DNA of 64,000 bases from Nocardia vinacea NBRC 16497 (lineage in GTDB: Bacteria > Actinomycetota > Actinomycetes > Mycobacteriales > Mycobacteriaceae): the NCBI RefSeq assembly GCF_000308835.1, contig NZ_BAGN01000219.1, forward strand, positions 30,836 to 94,835, read 5' to 3'. This document shows, piece after piece, positions 15,848-24,287 of this stretch; the first letter of the stretch is position 1, and each line of letters begins with the position of its first letter. The position numbers and the translations under genes are program-made. The notes under the pieces were generated by a model. It saw only the letters and a program-made list of their open reading frames with translations, did no database searches and was not told the DNA's origin.

Positions 15848-18736
15848 TCAATCGCTGCGCATCCGGATTTCGGAGGTGATCTGTTCACCGTGCCGCACAC
15901 CGGTGCTCGCATAGAGTTCGAGCGCCTGGGAGAGCAGTTGTTCGGCACGCTCGGCCCGGCCGGTCTTGACCGCGACCGTGGCCAGGCCACGCAGTGCATC
16001 GGCGCGCCCCAGCGGATCACCGATCCGTTCGGCGATCCGCTGGGAGCCCTCGTAATACCTTTGTGCGCCCCGGTATTCGCCGAAATGCCGCTCGATATGC
16101 CCGAGGCCACGCAGCGTATCCACCTGGCTGAACCGATCGTCGATCTCGACCGCGATGTCGTATGCCTGCTGGAACATGCTGCGAGCCTTCTCGTAGTCAC
16201 CGGTCTTGCGCGCGATATTGCCGAGGCCCCACAATGTCCACCCTTCGCCGTACCTGTCGTGGATGCGTCGGGCGATCGCCAATGCGTCATCGAAGTACCC
16301 GCGGGCTGTTTCCTGCTCCCCGACCAGCCTTTCGATATGACCGAGCCCACGTAGCGCGTCGCCGGCCAACCTCCGGTGGTTCATGTTCTGTGCGATGCGC
16401 AAGGCCTCGCCGTAAAGATGCCTGGCCTCGGCCTGTTCGCCCAGTCGCCGGATGACCTCGGCCAGACCCCATTGCGCGGTGGCCACCCGGATCGGGTCGC
16501 CGATTTCGCCCGCGATGGCGAGGGCCTCCTCCGAGTAGCTGCGGCCGGTCCGATAGTCCGAAGCAACCCAGGCCACATGTGCAAGCCCTTGTAGAGCGTC
16601 GCATTCGGTCGGCTGATTGGCGATAGACCTGGCCATTTTCAAGGCCTGACCGAAGTAGTCCCGTGCCTCCGCGTGATCGCCGGTGCTCCGTGCGGTTTGG
16701 CCGAGCTCACACAGGATGGCGGCCTCGGTATTCTGATCCGCCAGCTCGAGTGCGATGGCCCTGGCCTGCTCGAACGCCGCCCCCGCCGCCTCGTGGTGAC
16801 CCATGAGGCGGTCGACGCGGCCGCGGCCGACCAAAGCCCAGGATTCGGCGCGGCGGTCATGGACTCGGCCCGCTATGTCGAGGGCGCGGCCGAAGAGGCG
16901 GTGTGCCAGGGACCAGTGGCCGGTTCCGGAGAGGTGGGAGGCCAGGCGGCGGGCCAATTCGGCTGCGTCTCTTGTCGGTTCGGCCGCCTGTACGCAGCCC
17001 TGCAGCATTTCGCGTTCGCGGGTCAGCCATTCGCGCGCTTGGGTCGCGTCATCGGAGGGGTTCCAGAGGTGTTCGCTGCCTGCGGGATCGAAGATCTGGT
17101 GGGTGCTCGCCTGGCGCGCGACGGCGAGGCTCTCGCCGACGAGGCGATCGATGACGGCGGCGTGTTCGGCGGGTGATTCCTCGCGTTCGGCGTGCATGCG
17201 GGCGCACCATCGGGTGAGGTCGTGCATTCGGTAGCGGTGGCCACCTGGACCGCCGGAAGACGGGTCGAGGAACCCGGCCTCGAATAGCCTGCGCACCATC
17301 ATCATTCCGTCACCGAGCGGTACCGAGGCCATCGTCGCCATGGCCTCCGCGGTGATCTCGGGGCCCGGAAACCAACCCAGAAGGCGAACCGCCCGTTGAT
17401 GTTTCGGATCTTGCAGGCGTTCATAGGACATCTCGAAGGCGGCACGCAGCGATTCGTCTTCCGCGGCGAACTGATCGAAGAGGTGTTCGGCGGCCGAGTC
17501 GGGCGCGCGGCGATCCACCGACGCCTCCTTGATCCGCGCCGTCAAACTGGCGATATCGGCCGCGCTGTCGGCGAGCATCTCCTCGCCGTGATGGGCGATC
17601 TGGCCGCCGATCAGCCTGATGGCCAACGGAAGTCGGCCCGCCGTCTCCAGGATCAGGCGCACCGCGCGCTTGTCGTAGCCGGTGCGGAGATTGCCGAGTT
17701 TGACGAGCAGTTCCTCGGCCTCCTCCCACTCCATGACCTCGAGCCGCAGCGGTCGGGCACCGGCCAGACCGGTGAGTTTGCTGCGGCTGGTGATCAGGAC
17801 GAAACAGCCGGGGGCTTGTGGCAGTAGGTCTTTCACCTGCGCGGTGTCCAGGACATTGTCGAAGACGATGAGCATGCGTCGATCGCTCATGGTGGTGCGC
17901 CAGCGGTTCGCCCGCCCGGCCAGGTCCATTTCGATGGTTTCGCGGGCGACCCCGACCTGCAGCAGCAACTGCTCGAGTACATCGATGGGTTCGCGCGGGT
18001 CGCGGCCGAGGGTGTAGCCGTGCAGGTCGACCCAGATCGTGCCGTCCGGGTAGTGCCTGCCGAAGGCCGCGACGGCGTAGCGTGCCAAAGCGGTCTTGCC
18101 GATGCCGGTCAGCCCGACGATCACATGCACCGCGACCGCACCGCTGCGCAGGTGTTCGGTTACGCGGTCACGCAATTGGGCCTTCGGCCCGTCGCGGCCG
18201 GTGAAGTGCGGGACCTCGGCGGGCAGGTCACCGCCGGCGGGCACCGGCATTCGGCCGATGGCACGCCGGGCCACCGCCTCGTGGTACTCCAGCCGTTCGT
18301 GTTCCGGCATATGCGCCAGGTCGGCGACATCGACGAGTTGGTCCCAGGTGGTGCCGTAGATGATGGCAAGGTTCTTGAGGACGCGGACCGTCGGCCGCAC
18401 ACCGGAAGGACGCTCTGGTTCGTCATCGAGAACCACGCCGTCGCGGCTGAACGGCCACGCCTCGTATTCGGAGATCCGGCTGGCCCTCATGGCCGCGGTG
18501 GCGCTGTCGGTGAGCTCGTTGTAGCGCTCGGCGACCACACCCTGGGTCATTTCGTTGGCGTAGCGCCAGGCGGCGCGCGGTCGGTACCCGCGCTGACGCA
18601 GTTCGGCGGCAAGGGGTTCCAGCAATTGCTGATCGGTCAATCCGAGATCGGCCAGGCGCTCGCGTAGGCGTCGTCGATCCTCGGCACTGACATTGCCTCC
18701 GGAACGTCGGCGGGCCTGGCGACCTGCTCGATCCAT
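15848..18736 (-). CDS. Large NB-ARC ATPase/TPR signalling protein with N-terminal HTH-like region
   Basis: A 962-residue STAND-type regulator. The N-terminus (about 30-80) has YRPRAAWRYANEMTQGVVAERYN, resembling the HTH-like region of actinobacterial TPR regulators. An NB-ARC ATPase follows, with Walker A GLTGIGKT (208-215), Walker B MLIVFDNV and the downstream GRLPLAIRLIGG motif. The C-terminal part (about 600-950) consists of tandem tetratricopeptide repeats with recurring LRGLGHIER. Such proteins usually sense a ligand through the TPRs and switch transcription on ATP binding. The start at 18736 follows a GGGGGGAGGG ribosome site; earlier starts at 18754 and 18790 are open. It diverges from a small unknown gene and converges with the M20 gene. 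Confidence 0.85.
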   Translation of the reverse strand: MDRAGRQARRRSGGNVSAEDRRRLRERLADLGLTDQQLLEPLAAELRQRGYRPRAAWRYANEMTQGVVAERYNELTDSATAAMRASRISEYEAWPFSRDGVVLDDEPERPSGVRPTVRVLKNLAIIYGTTWDQLVDVADLAHMPEHERLEYHEAVARRAIGRMPVPAGGDLPAEVPHFTGRDGPKAQLRDRVTEHLRSGAVAVHVIVGLTGIGKTALARYAVAAFGRHYPDGTIWVDLHGYTLGRDPREPIDVLEQLLLQVGVARETIEMDLAGRANRWRTTMSDRRMLIVFDNVLDTAQVKDLLPQAPGCFVLITSRSKLTGLAGARPLRLEVMEWEEAEELLVKLGNLRTGYDKRAVRLILETAGRLPLAIRLIGGQIAHHGEEMLADSAADIASLTARIKEASVDRRAPDSAAEHLFDQFAAEDESLRAAFEMSYERLQDPKHQRAVRLLGWFPGPEITAEAMATMASVPLGDGMMMVRRLFEAGFLDPSSGGPGGHRYRMHDLTRWCARMHAEREESPAEHAAVIDRLVGESLAVARQASTHQIFDPAGSEHLWNPSDDATQAREWLTREREMLQGCVQAAEPTRDAAELARRLASHLSGTGHWSLAHRLFGRALDIAGRVHDRRAESWALVGRGRVDRLMGHHEAAGAAFEQARAIALELADQNTEAAILCELGQTARSTGDHAEARDYFGQALKMARSIANQPTECDALQGLAHVAWVASDYRTGRSYSEEALAIAGEIGDPIRVATAQWGLAEVIRRLGEQAEARHLYGEALRIAQNMNHRRLAGDALRGLGHIERLVGEQETARGYFDDALAIARRIHDRYGEGWTLWGLGNIARKTGDYEKARSMFQQAYDIAVEIDDRFSQVDTLRGLGHIERHFGEYRGAQRYYEGSQRIAERIGDPLGRADALRGLATVAVKTGRAERAEQLLSQALELYASTGVRHGEQITSEIRMRSD

Positions 18737-18971
18737 CGCCCCACCCTCCCCCCGCATGCGATGCGTTCGGGCCGACGGTGCTGCGCGCACCGGAGAATCG
18801 AAACGCCGACTGTGATTAATTCCTTGGTATCAGCCGCATTTCCGCTGGTCAAGTGCGTCGTCCTGAGTGAAGAAATCACTTTTGCCGCTGTGATCGCGCC
18901 ACGCCGAGGCGAACTGGCACCGTAGTACTGAACAACGTGACAAGTCGCAGCGGATGAAAGGGGTTCGCGCG

Positions 18972-19313
18972 ATGCCGATTACGACCACAGAATGGCTCAT
19001 CACCAGCGATGTGGCGCACGAGGCAGCCTTCCGGATCGATCTGCCCGAGGCCGGCCGCGGCAAATGGCTGCTGTCGTATCTACCGACCGATCGTCGGCTG
19101 ACGCGGGCGCAGGCACTGGCGGGAATGGTTGTGGCGGAAATGATTCTGCTGGATCAGTTGGATCCGTCCGGTCGGTTCGACCACGAGATCGCCGAATTGC
19201 ACGCGGCCGAACTGGGTCTCACGCTGCACGAGATCATGTGCCTGCTCGCACTGCGGGCGCGGCTGGAATCGGATCCGGAGCACGAAATCGAACACGCCAC
19301 AGCCCTTGCCTGA
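18972..19313 (+). CDS. Small protein of unknown function
   Basis: I do not recognise this 113-residue protein. It is acidic and mostly helical, with Leu/Ala/Glu-rich segments after an N-terminal TTEWLITSDVAHEAAF region that looks like beta structure. There is no signal peptide or membrane helix. ATG 18972 is supported by AAAGGGG eight bases upstream; an in-frame ATG at 18954 lacks such a site. It is transcribed away from the NB-ARC/TPR gene from a shared 235-base gap, so it may be a target of that regulator. Tandem hairpins follow its stop. Confidence 0.6.
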   Translation: MPITTTEWLITSDVAHEAAFRIDLPEAGRGKWLLSYLPTDRRLTRAQALAGMVVAEMILLDQLDPSGRFDHEIAELHAAELGLTLHEIMCLLALRARLESDPEHEIEHATALA

Positions 19314-19327
19314 AGACCAACTGGCGC

Positions 19328-19394
19328 TGCGGGTTCTGCGCCGGACCCGCAGATGCCGCGGCCGCCGTCACCGAGGGGAGGACGGCGGCCGCGG
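19328..19394. terminator. Two tandem hairpins between converging genes
   Basis: Between the small unknown gene and the deaminase gene lie two strong inverted repeats: TGCGGGT/ACCCGCA (19328-19351) and CCGCGGCCGCCGTC/GACGGCGGCCGCGG (19356-19394, 11-base loop). Their position between converging stops suits a bidirectional terminator, although neither has a T-run. Confidence 0.7.
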
Positions 19395-19402
19395 ACCGAG
19401 AC

Positions 19403-20764
19403 TCAGCCCGCTTTCGCTACCAGCGCCGCCTGTGCCCGCGCGACCTCGCCGCCGACCTTCTCCTCGTCGACAGTGCGCACCTCGCCATCACGAACAACCG
19501 TGCGCCCGTTGACGATCAACGCCGCCAGCGGCGGGGCCGAGCCGAGAATCAATGCCGTCACCGGGTCATCGATGCCCGCGTGTGCGGGCGTATCGAGCCG
19601 CCACAAGGCGAGATCGGCGAGTTTGCCGGGTTCGATCGACCCGATTTCGGCTTCCCGCCCCAGCACGCGCGCGCCGCCGATGGTGGCCAACTCCAAGGCT
19701 TTTCGAGTACTGATTGCGCGCGGCCCACCCCTGGCTCTTGCGTAGAGCAGCGCATTGCGCGGCTCCTCGATCATCGAACTGGATTCATTGCTGGCGGCGC
19801 CGTCCACGCCGAGCCCCACCGGCACACCGGCGGAGACCAGATCGGCCGTGCGCGCCGTACCCGCCCCGATCCGAGCATTCGAGGTCGGGCAATGCGCCAC
19901 TCCGGTACCGGTTTTCGCCATCGTGCCGATGGCAGCGTCGTCCAGGTGGATGCCGTGCGCGTACCAGACATCCGGGCCGAGCCAGCCGAGCCGCTCCATG
20001 TACTGGGCGGGTGTACAGCCGAATTTGTCCGCACAGAACTCCGCTTCATCGATCGTCTCGGCTAGATGGGTATGCAGGCGTACGCCGAGATCGCGTGCCA
20101 GCACGGCGGATTCGCGCAGCAACTCGGTCGTCACCGAGAACGGCGAACATGGCGCCAGTGCGATCCGCAGCATCGAATCGAATGACGGATCATGCCAGCG
20201 CGCAACGGCATCCGCGCTCGCGACGAGAATGGCGTCGAGGGTCTCCACCACCTCGTCGGGCGGCAGCCCACCCGAACTCTGCCCGAGATCCATCGAGCCG
20301 CGCGTCGGATGGAATCGCAACCCCACCTCGGCGGCCGCGGCGATCTCCGCGCCGAGCAGGTCACCACCCGCGCGCGGGAATACGTAGTGATGGTCGGTGG
20401 ACGTGGTGCAGCCGGTGCGGGCCAGCGCGCAGAGCGCACCGGTCGCGGCGACGCGAACCGACTCGTCATCGATGCCCGCCCAGATCGGGTAGAGCGTGGT
20501 GAGCCATTCGAACAGCGTGTTATCCGCGGCCAGACCTCGGGTGACCCACTGGTAGAGATGGTGATGGGTGTTCACCAGACCGGGCGTGAGCAGGCACCCA
20601 CGGCCATCGATGCGGTGCACATCCGCGCCGAGATCGGGCGCATCGCCCGCACCGACCGCGGTGATCCGGTTGCCCTGCACCGTCACATACCCGCGACGGT
20701 ATTCGGTGCCGTTCGGATCGACAGTCGCCACGGCGCACCCGGCTATGACCGTCGTTGTCGTCAT
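19403..20764 (-). CDS. 8-oxoguanine or guanine deaminase-like amidohydrolase
   Basis: A 453-residue metal-dependent deaminase of the COG0402 amidohydrolase family. Metal ligands are visible in LVNTHHHLYQ, LHTHLAETIDEAEFC, and the C-terminal GLGVDGAASNE. HHLYQWVTRG resembles 8-oxoguanine deaminase and hydroxyatrazine-type enzymes more than classical guanine deaminase. 8-oxoguanine deaminase yields urate directly, which is the substrate of the uricase encoded immediately upstream; guanine would instead give xanthine for the XDH. Either fits the locus. ATG 20764 lies four bases after the uricase stop, so this is the last gene of the uraD-uraH-uricase operon. Confidence 0.85.
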   Translation of the reverse strand: MTTTTVIAGCAVATVDPNGTEYRRGYVTVQGNRITAVGAGDAPDLGADVHRIDGRGCLLTPGLVNTHHHLYQWVTRGLAADNTLFEWLTTLYPIWAGIDDESVRVAATGALCALARTGCTTSTDHHYVFPRAGGDLLGAEIAAAAEVGLRFHPTRGSMDLGQSSGGLPPDEVVETLDAILVASADAVARWHDPSFDSMLRIALAPCSPFSVTTELLRESAVLARDLGVRLHTHLAETIDEAEFCADKFGCTPAQYMERLGWLGPDVWYAHGIHLDDAAIGTMAKTGTGVAHCPTSNARIGAGTARTADLVSAGVPVGLGVDGAASNESSSMIEEPRNALLYARARGGPRAISTRKALELATIGGARVLGREAEIGSIEPGKLADLALWRLDTPAHAGIDDPVTALILGSAPPLAALIVNGRTVVRDGEVRTVDEEKVGGEVARAQAALVAKAG

Positions 20765-20768
20765 GTAG

Positions 20769-21674
20769 CTACGGTAGCCATGCGGGCCCGGCTTCCGGGG
20801 CATCTTCCCGCTGCACAGTGGCATGGATGAGTCCGTAGGGCCGGTCATCGGCGTGAAAGACCTCGCCATGGTTCTCGATGCCGAATCGACCGAGGTCGAA
20901 GTCGAAATGATGCTTGTTCGGCGCGGTCAGTCGGATTTCGGCGAGCACCGGAAAGGCCTCGAGCGCGGCCTTGCCCATTTCGAAGAGCGTCTGCTGCATA
21001 GCCTTCGAATGCAGCGTCGCGAAGACCTCGACCATCCGCTGCCGGACGCCCGCGTACACCGCATCCCAGTCCACGCCGGTCGTGGCGGCGAAACGCCACT
21101 GCGCGACGAGTGAGGTCGCGAGCATCCGGTCGTGCGTCGGCGCGAGCACGGTGAAATCGTCGGTGAGGAAGTCGGTAAATTCCGAGCCGGTCGACTTGAG
21201 GATCACCAGATCCTTCACCCCGCCGATGACCCAGGCCTGCTGCCGGTCGCCCTTGCCCGACACCGTGACCGTCGCGGTCCGCACCTCGGAGCCTTGCCGC
21301 ACCCAGGTGTGATCGTGCTCGCTGCCGTCGACGGTGACCCGCTGCCACGCATACTCCTCGACCTCGATGCGCGCGCTGTCGACGGGCGCGATCTCGTCTA
21401 CGAAATGCGCGGCCAGCGTGCACGCATAGTCTTCGATCGGTTGCAGCCCAGGCTTTTTCGCATACGCGTAGGCGGTCTGCTTCTGGGTATCGGTGGGCAG
21501 CACCTTCGACTGGTCACCGGCGACATAGGCATCGGCGAAATCGCCACGCAGCACGGTGGATACGTTCACATCGCGGATTTCGTGACGCGGCTGGTCCCGA
21601 TAGATCCGGACGATGCGGTTCTCCGCCTTTCCGTACCGGTTGTCGGACAGCACGATCGGCCCGGTCAGCTCCAT
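20769..21674 (-). CDS. uox: Urate oxidase (uricase)
   Basis: Oxidises urate to 5-hydroxyisourate with O2, without a cofactor. The 301-residue length matches bacterial uricases such as that of Arthrobacter (about 302). Catalytic Lys16 lies in NRYGKAENR and the Thr-Asp pair in VLPTDTQKQT (Thr61), with HTWVRQGSEVRTATV and LKSTGSEFTDFLTDDFT in the expected places. ATG 21674 starts seven bases after the HIU hydrolase stop; the frame is open further upstream but has no homology there. Its product is unstable, and the next two enzymes are encoded just upstream in the same operon. Confidence 0.96.
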   Translation of the reverse strand: MELTGPIVLSDNRYGKAENRIVRIYRDQPRHEIRDVNVSTVLRGDFADAYVAGDQSKVLPTDTQKQTAYAYAKKPGLQPIEDYACTLAAHFVDEIAPVDSARIEVEEYAWQRVTVDGSEHDHTWVRQGSEVRTATVTVSGKGDRQQAWVIGGVKDLVILKSTGSEFTDFLTDDFTVLAPTHDRMLATSLVAQWRFAATTGVDWDAVYAGVRQRMVEVFATLHSKAMQQTLFEMGKAALEAFPVLAEIRLTAPNKHHFDFDLGRFGIENHGEVFHADDRPYGLIHATVQREDAPEAGPAWLP

Positions 21675-21681
21675 GAATGAC

Positions 21682-22002
21682 TCAGCTCCCTCGGTAGGTG
21701 GAAAAGGCGAAGGGCGACAACAGCAATGGGACGTGATAGTGCCGCTCCTCGATGACGACGAACGTGATGGCAACCTCCGGATAGAACGATTCGACCCCGC
21801 GCTCGGCGAAGTAAGCGCCGGTACCGAATACCATCCGATATGTGCCGGGTGGCAATGCCGCAGCGAGCGAGGCGATCCGGCCGTCGTCATCGGTGGTTCC
21901 GGAACCGAGCACCTCGGTGTCCCGATAGAGCACCACCGCGATACCGGCCGCGGGCGCACCCGCGACGGCATCGAGCACATGTGTACCGATCGTGCTGCTC
22001 AT
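21682..22002 (-). CDS. uraH: 5-hydroxyisourate hydrolase (transthyretin-like)
   Basis: Hydrolyses 5-hydroxyisourate to OHCU in urate degradation. The 106-residue protein has the transthyretin-related signatures: TIGTHVLDAVAGAPA at the N-terminus (catalytic His), an internal Arg in YRDTEV, and the C-terminal HYHVPLLLSPFAFSTYRGS, where the YRGS end is diagnostic. Its ATG overlaps the uraD stop (ATGA), and uricase follows after seven bases. Confidence 0.96.
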   Translation of the reverse strand: MSSTIGTHVLDAVAGAPAAGIAVVLYRDTEVLGSGTTDDDGRIASLAAALPPGTYRMVFGTGAYFAERGVESFYPEVAITFVVIEERHYHVPLLLSPFAFSTYRGS

Positions 22003-22505
22003 TCGGTATCACCGACCAATAGCCGCGCCAACCGAATCCGATTGATCTTCGCCAATTCCGTTCGCATAACCCACCTTTCGGTCTCCGGATCATTTCCGAG
22101 CCGGGCGGTGAGCAATTCCAGCAGCTCGTCCCCGGACTTACCGGTCGCGCACACCAGATAGATATGGCCGAACTTCTCCTCATAGGCCAGATTGCCCTCG
22201 GCCAGCCCCGCCCGCACCGCATCCTCGGCCTCGGCCACCCCCGCCTGCTCGCGCGCCGATGCCGCGGTATCGGGCCGGGCGCCGATGCGCGGGTGTCCGT
22301 CGAGTGCGCGATCGATCTGCGCCTCGGACAATTCGGCCAGCACCGCATCGGCCGTATCGAATACGGCATCGATATTCGCGTACGGCCGCCCGGCGACCAG
22401 CGCACGAGCCCATTCCGGCGCAGAGCAACACATGAGCAAGGCCGCATTCGCCTCCGCTTCGGGCAACGCGTCGAATTCCGTGAGGCCCAACCCGTCGGAT
22501 GTCAT
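21999..22505 (-). CDS. uraD: OHCU decarboxylase
   Basis: Decarboxylates 2-oxo-4-hydroxy-4-carboxy-5-ureidoimidazoline to S-allantoin, the third step of urate breakdown. The 168-residue protein has HPRIGARPD (the catalytic His region) and the family motif YEEKFGHIYLVCATGKSGDELLELL in its second half. ATG 22505 fits the family N-terminus (GLTEFDALPEAEA); an upstream in-frame start has no supporting site. It is the first gene of the uraD-uraH-uox-deaminase operon and diverges from the MocA-like gene across about 140 bases. Confidence 0.95.
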   Translation of the reverse strand: MTSDGLGLTEFDALPEAEANAALLMCCSAPEWARALVAGRPYANIDAVFDTADAVLAELSEAQIDRALDGHPRIGARPDTAASAREQAGVAEAEDAVRAGLAEGNLAYEEKFGHIYLVCATGKSGDELLELLTARLGNDPETERWVMRTELAKINRIRLARLLVGDTE

Positions 22506-22645
22506 CGGACCAGCATCGAATACCACCGACCCGGCCGCCAGTCGAACGAGATAGATCACTTCCGGCGTGTCGCCCGCATCCGGCTGTCGACGTCAAAGCA
22601 CTTTTCCGTAACCCATTGGCTACGCGGCCGGTCTACCTTCTTTTC

Positions 22646-23233
22646 ATGGCTGCATCACCCGAACCGGTCTGCGCGGGCATCGTCTTGGCCGCCGGCGCCG
22701 GCACCCGCTACGGGATGCCCAAGGCATTGGCCGAGGGCGGCGCCTGGCTGCGGTCGGCGGTGGCGGCACTGCGCGACGGCGGCTGTGATCCGGTGATCGT
22801 GGTGCTCGGCGCGACCGGACCAGCGCCGGACGCCGTCGACTTACCCGAGGGTGTCGATCATGTGTGGGCGGCGGACTGGGCGACCGGACTCGGGGCCTCG
22901 CTGCGGGCGGGTTTGCGAGCCGTCGCGCACACCCCCGCCGAGTACGTCGCGATCATGCCGGTGGATACCCCCGATGTCGGGGCCGATGTGGTCGCCCGGG
23001 TGGTCGCCGCGGCCTTCACGGCACCCGCCGGCCTGGCAAGAGCTGTGTTCCACAACACACCCGGCCATCCCGTTGTCATGTCTCATAAGCACTGGACCTC
23101 GGTGTATCAAACAGCCGTTAGAGATTCCGGCGGGCGCACCTATTTAGCCGGTAATAACGATATGGTGTGCGTCACGTGCGACGATTTGGCGACAGGCGAT
23201 GATCGTGACTTCCCGGCCACGCCGCACGCGTGA
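22646..23233 (+). CDS. MobA/MocA-like nucleotidyltransferase for molybdenum cofactor
   Basis: A 195-residue NTP transferase that probably adds CMP or GMP to molybdopterin. The N-terminal signature GIVLAAGAGTRYGMPKAL matches the LAAG.S.R.G.PK loop, and VAIMPVDTPDVG matches the metal-binding D.P motif. XDH-type enzymes usually need the cytidylated cofactor made by MocA, so MocA-type activity is inferred from context. TACCTT, a possible -10, ends just before the ATG, so the message may be leaderless. Its stop overlaps the xdhC start by four bases (GTGA). Confidence 0.82.
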   Translation: MAASPEPVCAGIVLAAGAGTRYGMPKALAEGGAWLRSAVAALRDGGCDPVIVVLGATGPAPDAVDLPEGVDHVWAADWATGLGASLRAGLRAVAHTPAEYVAIMPVDTPDVGADVVARVVAAAFTAPAGLARAVFHNTPGHPVVMSHKHWTSVYQTAVRDSGGRTYLAGNNDMVCVTCDDLATGDDRDFPATPHA

Positions 23234-24285
23234 GCGGAGCTGAACAGATGCGGGACATCGTCGACGACCTATTGCGGGTGTGGCATTCGGGCCGGACAGG
23301 TGGACTGGCCACCGTCGTGCGAACTGTTGGTTCCGGACCGCTGCCGGTCGGAACATCGATCCTGATAGACGCCAATGGCGCGGTCTACGGTTCGCTCCTG
23401 GGCGGGAGCGTCGAGACGACCGTGATCGAGGCGGCCGCCGATGCCGCGCGCAGCGGTCGACGCGGACTGCACCGCTTCGGCGTCCCGCCGGGCGAGCCCG
23501 GATTGGACTCCGGCGGCATGGTCGATGTTTTCGTCGAGCCGTTCTCACGCCGGGACTTTCCAGAATTCCCCTCCATCGCCGCGGAAATCGCCGCGCACCG
23601 CCGGGTTACCCTCTTCACCGTGGTGTGGAATCCGGATCCGGATCTGATCGGACAGCATCTGATCACCCCGCAGCGGCATGCGACGGAACTGGTCGCGCTG
23701 CCCGAATCCGATGTATTCGTCTCCTCGTTCCCACCACCGCCGCGGCTGATCATCTTCGGCGCCAATGCCTTCGCCGCGGCACTGTCCGTCCAGGCCAAAC
23801 TGCTCGGCTACCGCGTCACGATCTGCGATTCCCGCGACACCTTCGCAACGCCCGACGCCTTCCCGGGCGCCGAGGTGGTCGTCGACTGGCCGCACCGGTA
23901 CCTGAATACGCTCTCGGCGGCGGGCGAGATCGATAGCAGCACGGCGATTGTCGTCCTCGGGCACGATCCGACGTTCGAAATCCCGCTGCTCACCGTGGCA
24001 CTGCGACTACCCGAACTGGGTTACCTCGCCGCAAACGGTTCCTGGTCCGCGCACCTGAGACGCATCGAAGACCTACAAGCGGGCGGCTTCGACAACGCGA
24101 CGCTGGCCCGCCTGCACTCCCCCGCCGGTCTCGATATCGGGGCACGCACCGCCGCCGAGGTCGCCGTTTCGATCGCCGCCGAACTGCTTGTCGCCCGGTC
24201 CGGAACCGAGCGGCGGATTACCGAGAACCGGGACGCCGACCCGCAATTCAGGGAATTACCGGCCAACGCCCCGGTGGCACTCTAG
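23230..24285 (+). CDS. xdhC: XdhC/CoxI-family molybdenum enzyme maturation factor
   Basis: XdhC binds the molybdenum cofactor, promotes its sulfuration and inserts it into xanthine dehydrogenase. The 351-residue protein shows the N-terminal XdhC domain (ATVVRTVGSGPLPVGTSILI and GSLLGGSVE, about residues 25-60) and a C-terminal Rossmann domain (LIIFGANAFAAALSVQAKLLGYRVTICDSR split over about 170-200). The end has GLDIGARTAAEVAVSIAAELL, the usual closing motif. GTG 23230 is coupled to the MocA-like gene. It converges with the ABC binding-protein gene, with two bases between the stops. Confidence 0.93.
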   Translation: MSGAEQMRDIVDDLLRVWHSGRTGGLATVVRTVGSGPLPVGTSILIDANGAVYGSLLGGSVETTVIEAAADAARSGRRGLHRFGVPPGEPGLDSGGMVDVFVEPFSRRDFPEFPSIAAEIAAHRRVTLFTVVWNPDPDLIGQHLITPQRHATELVALPESDVFVSSFPPPPRLIIFGANAFAAALSVQAKLLGYRVTICDSRDTFATPDAFPGAEVVVDWPHRYLNTLSAAGEIDSSTAIVVLGHDPTFEIPLLTVALRLPELGYLAANGSWSAHLRRIEDLQAGGFDNATLARLHSPAGLDIGARTAAEVAVSIAAELLVARSGTERRITENRDADPQFRELPANAPVAL

Positions 24286-24287
24286 CT

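Noticed and set aside
15848..18736. NB-ARC/TPR protein as an anti-phage STAND system
   Set aside because: There is no effector domain (nuclease, TIR, membrane or protease) and no defence neighbours. The N-terminal HTH-like segment suits a transcription regulator.
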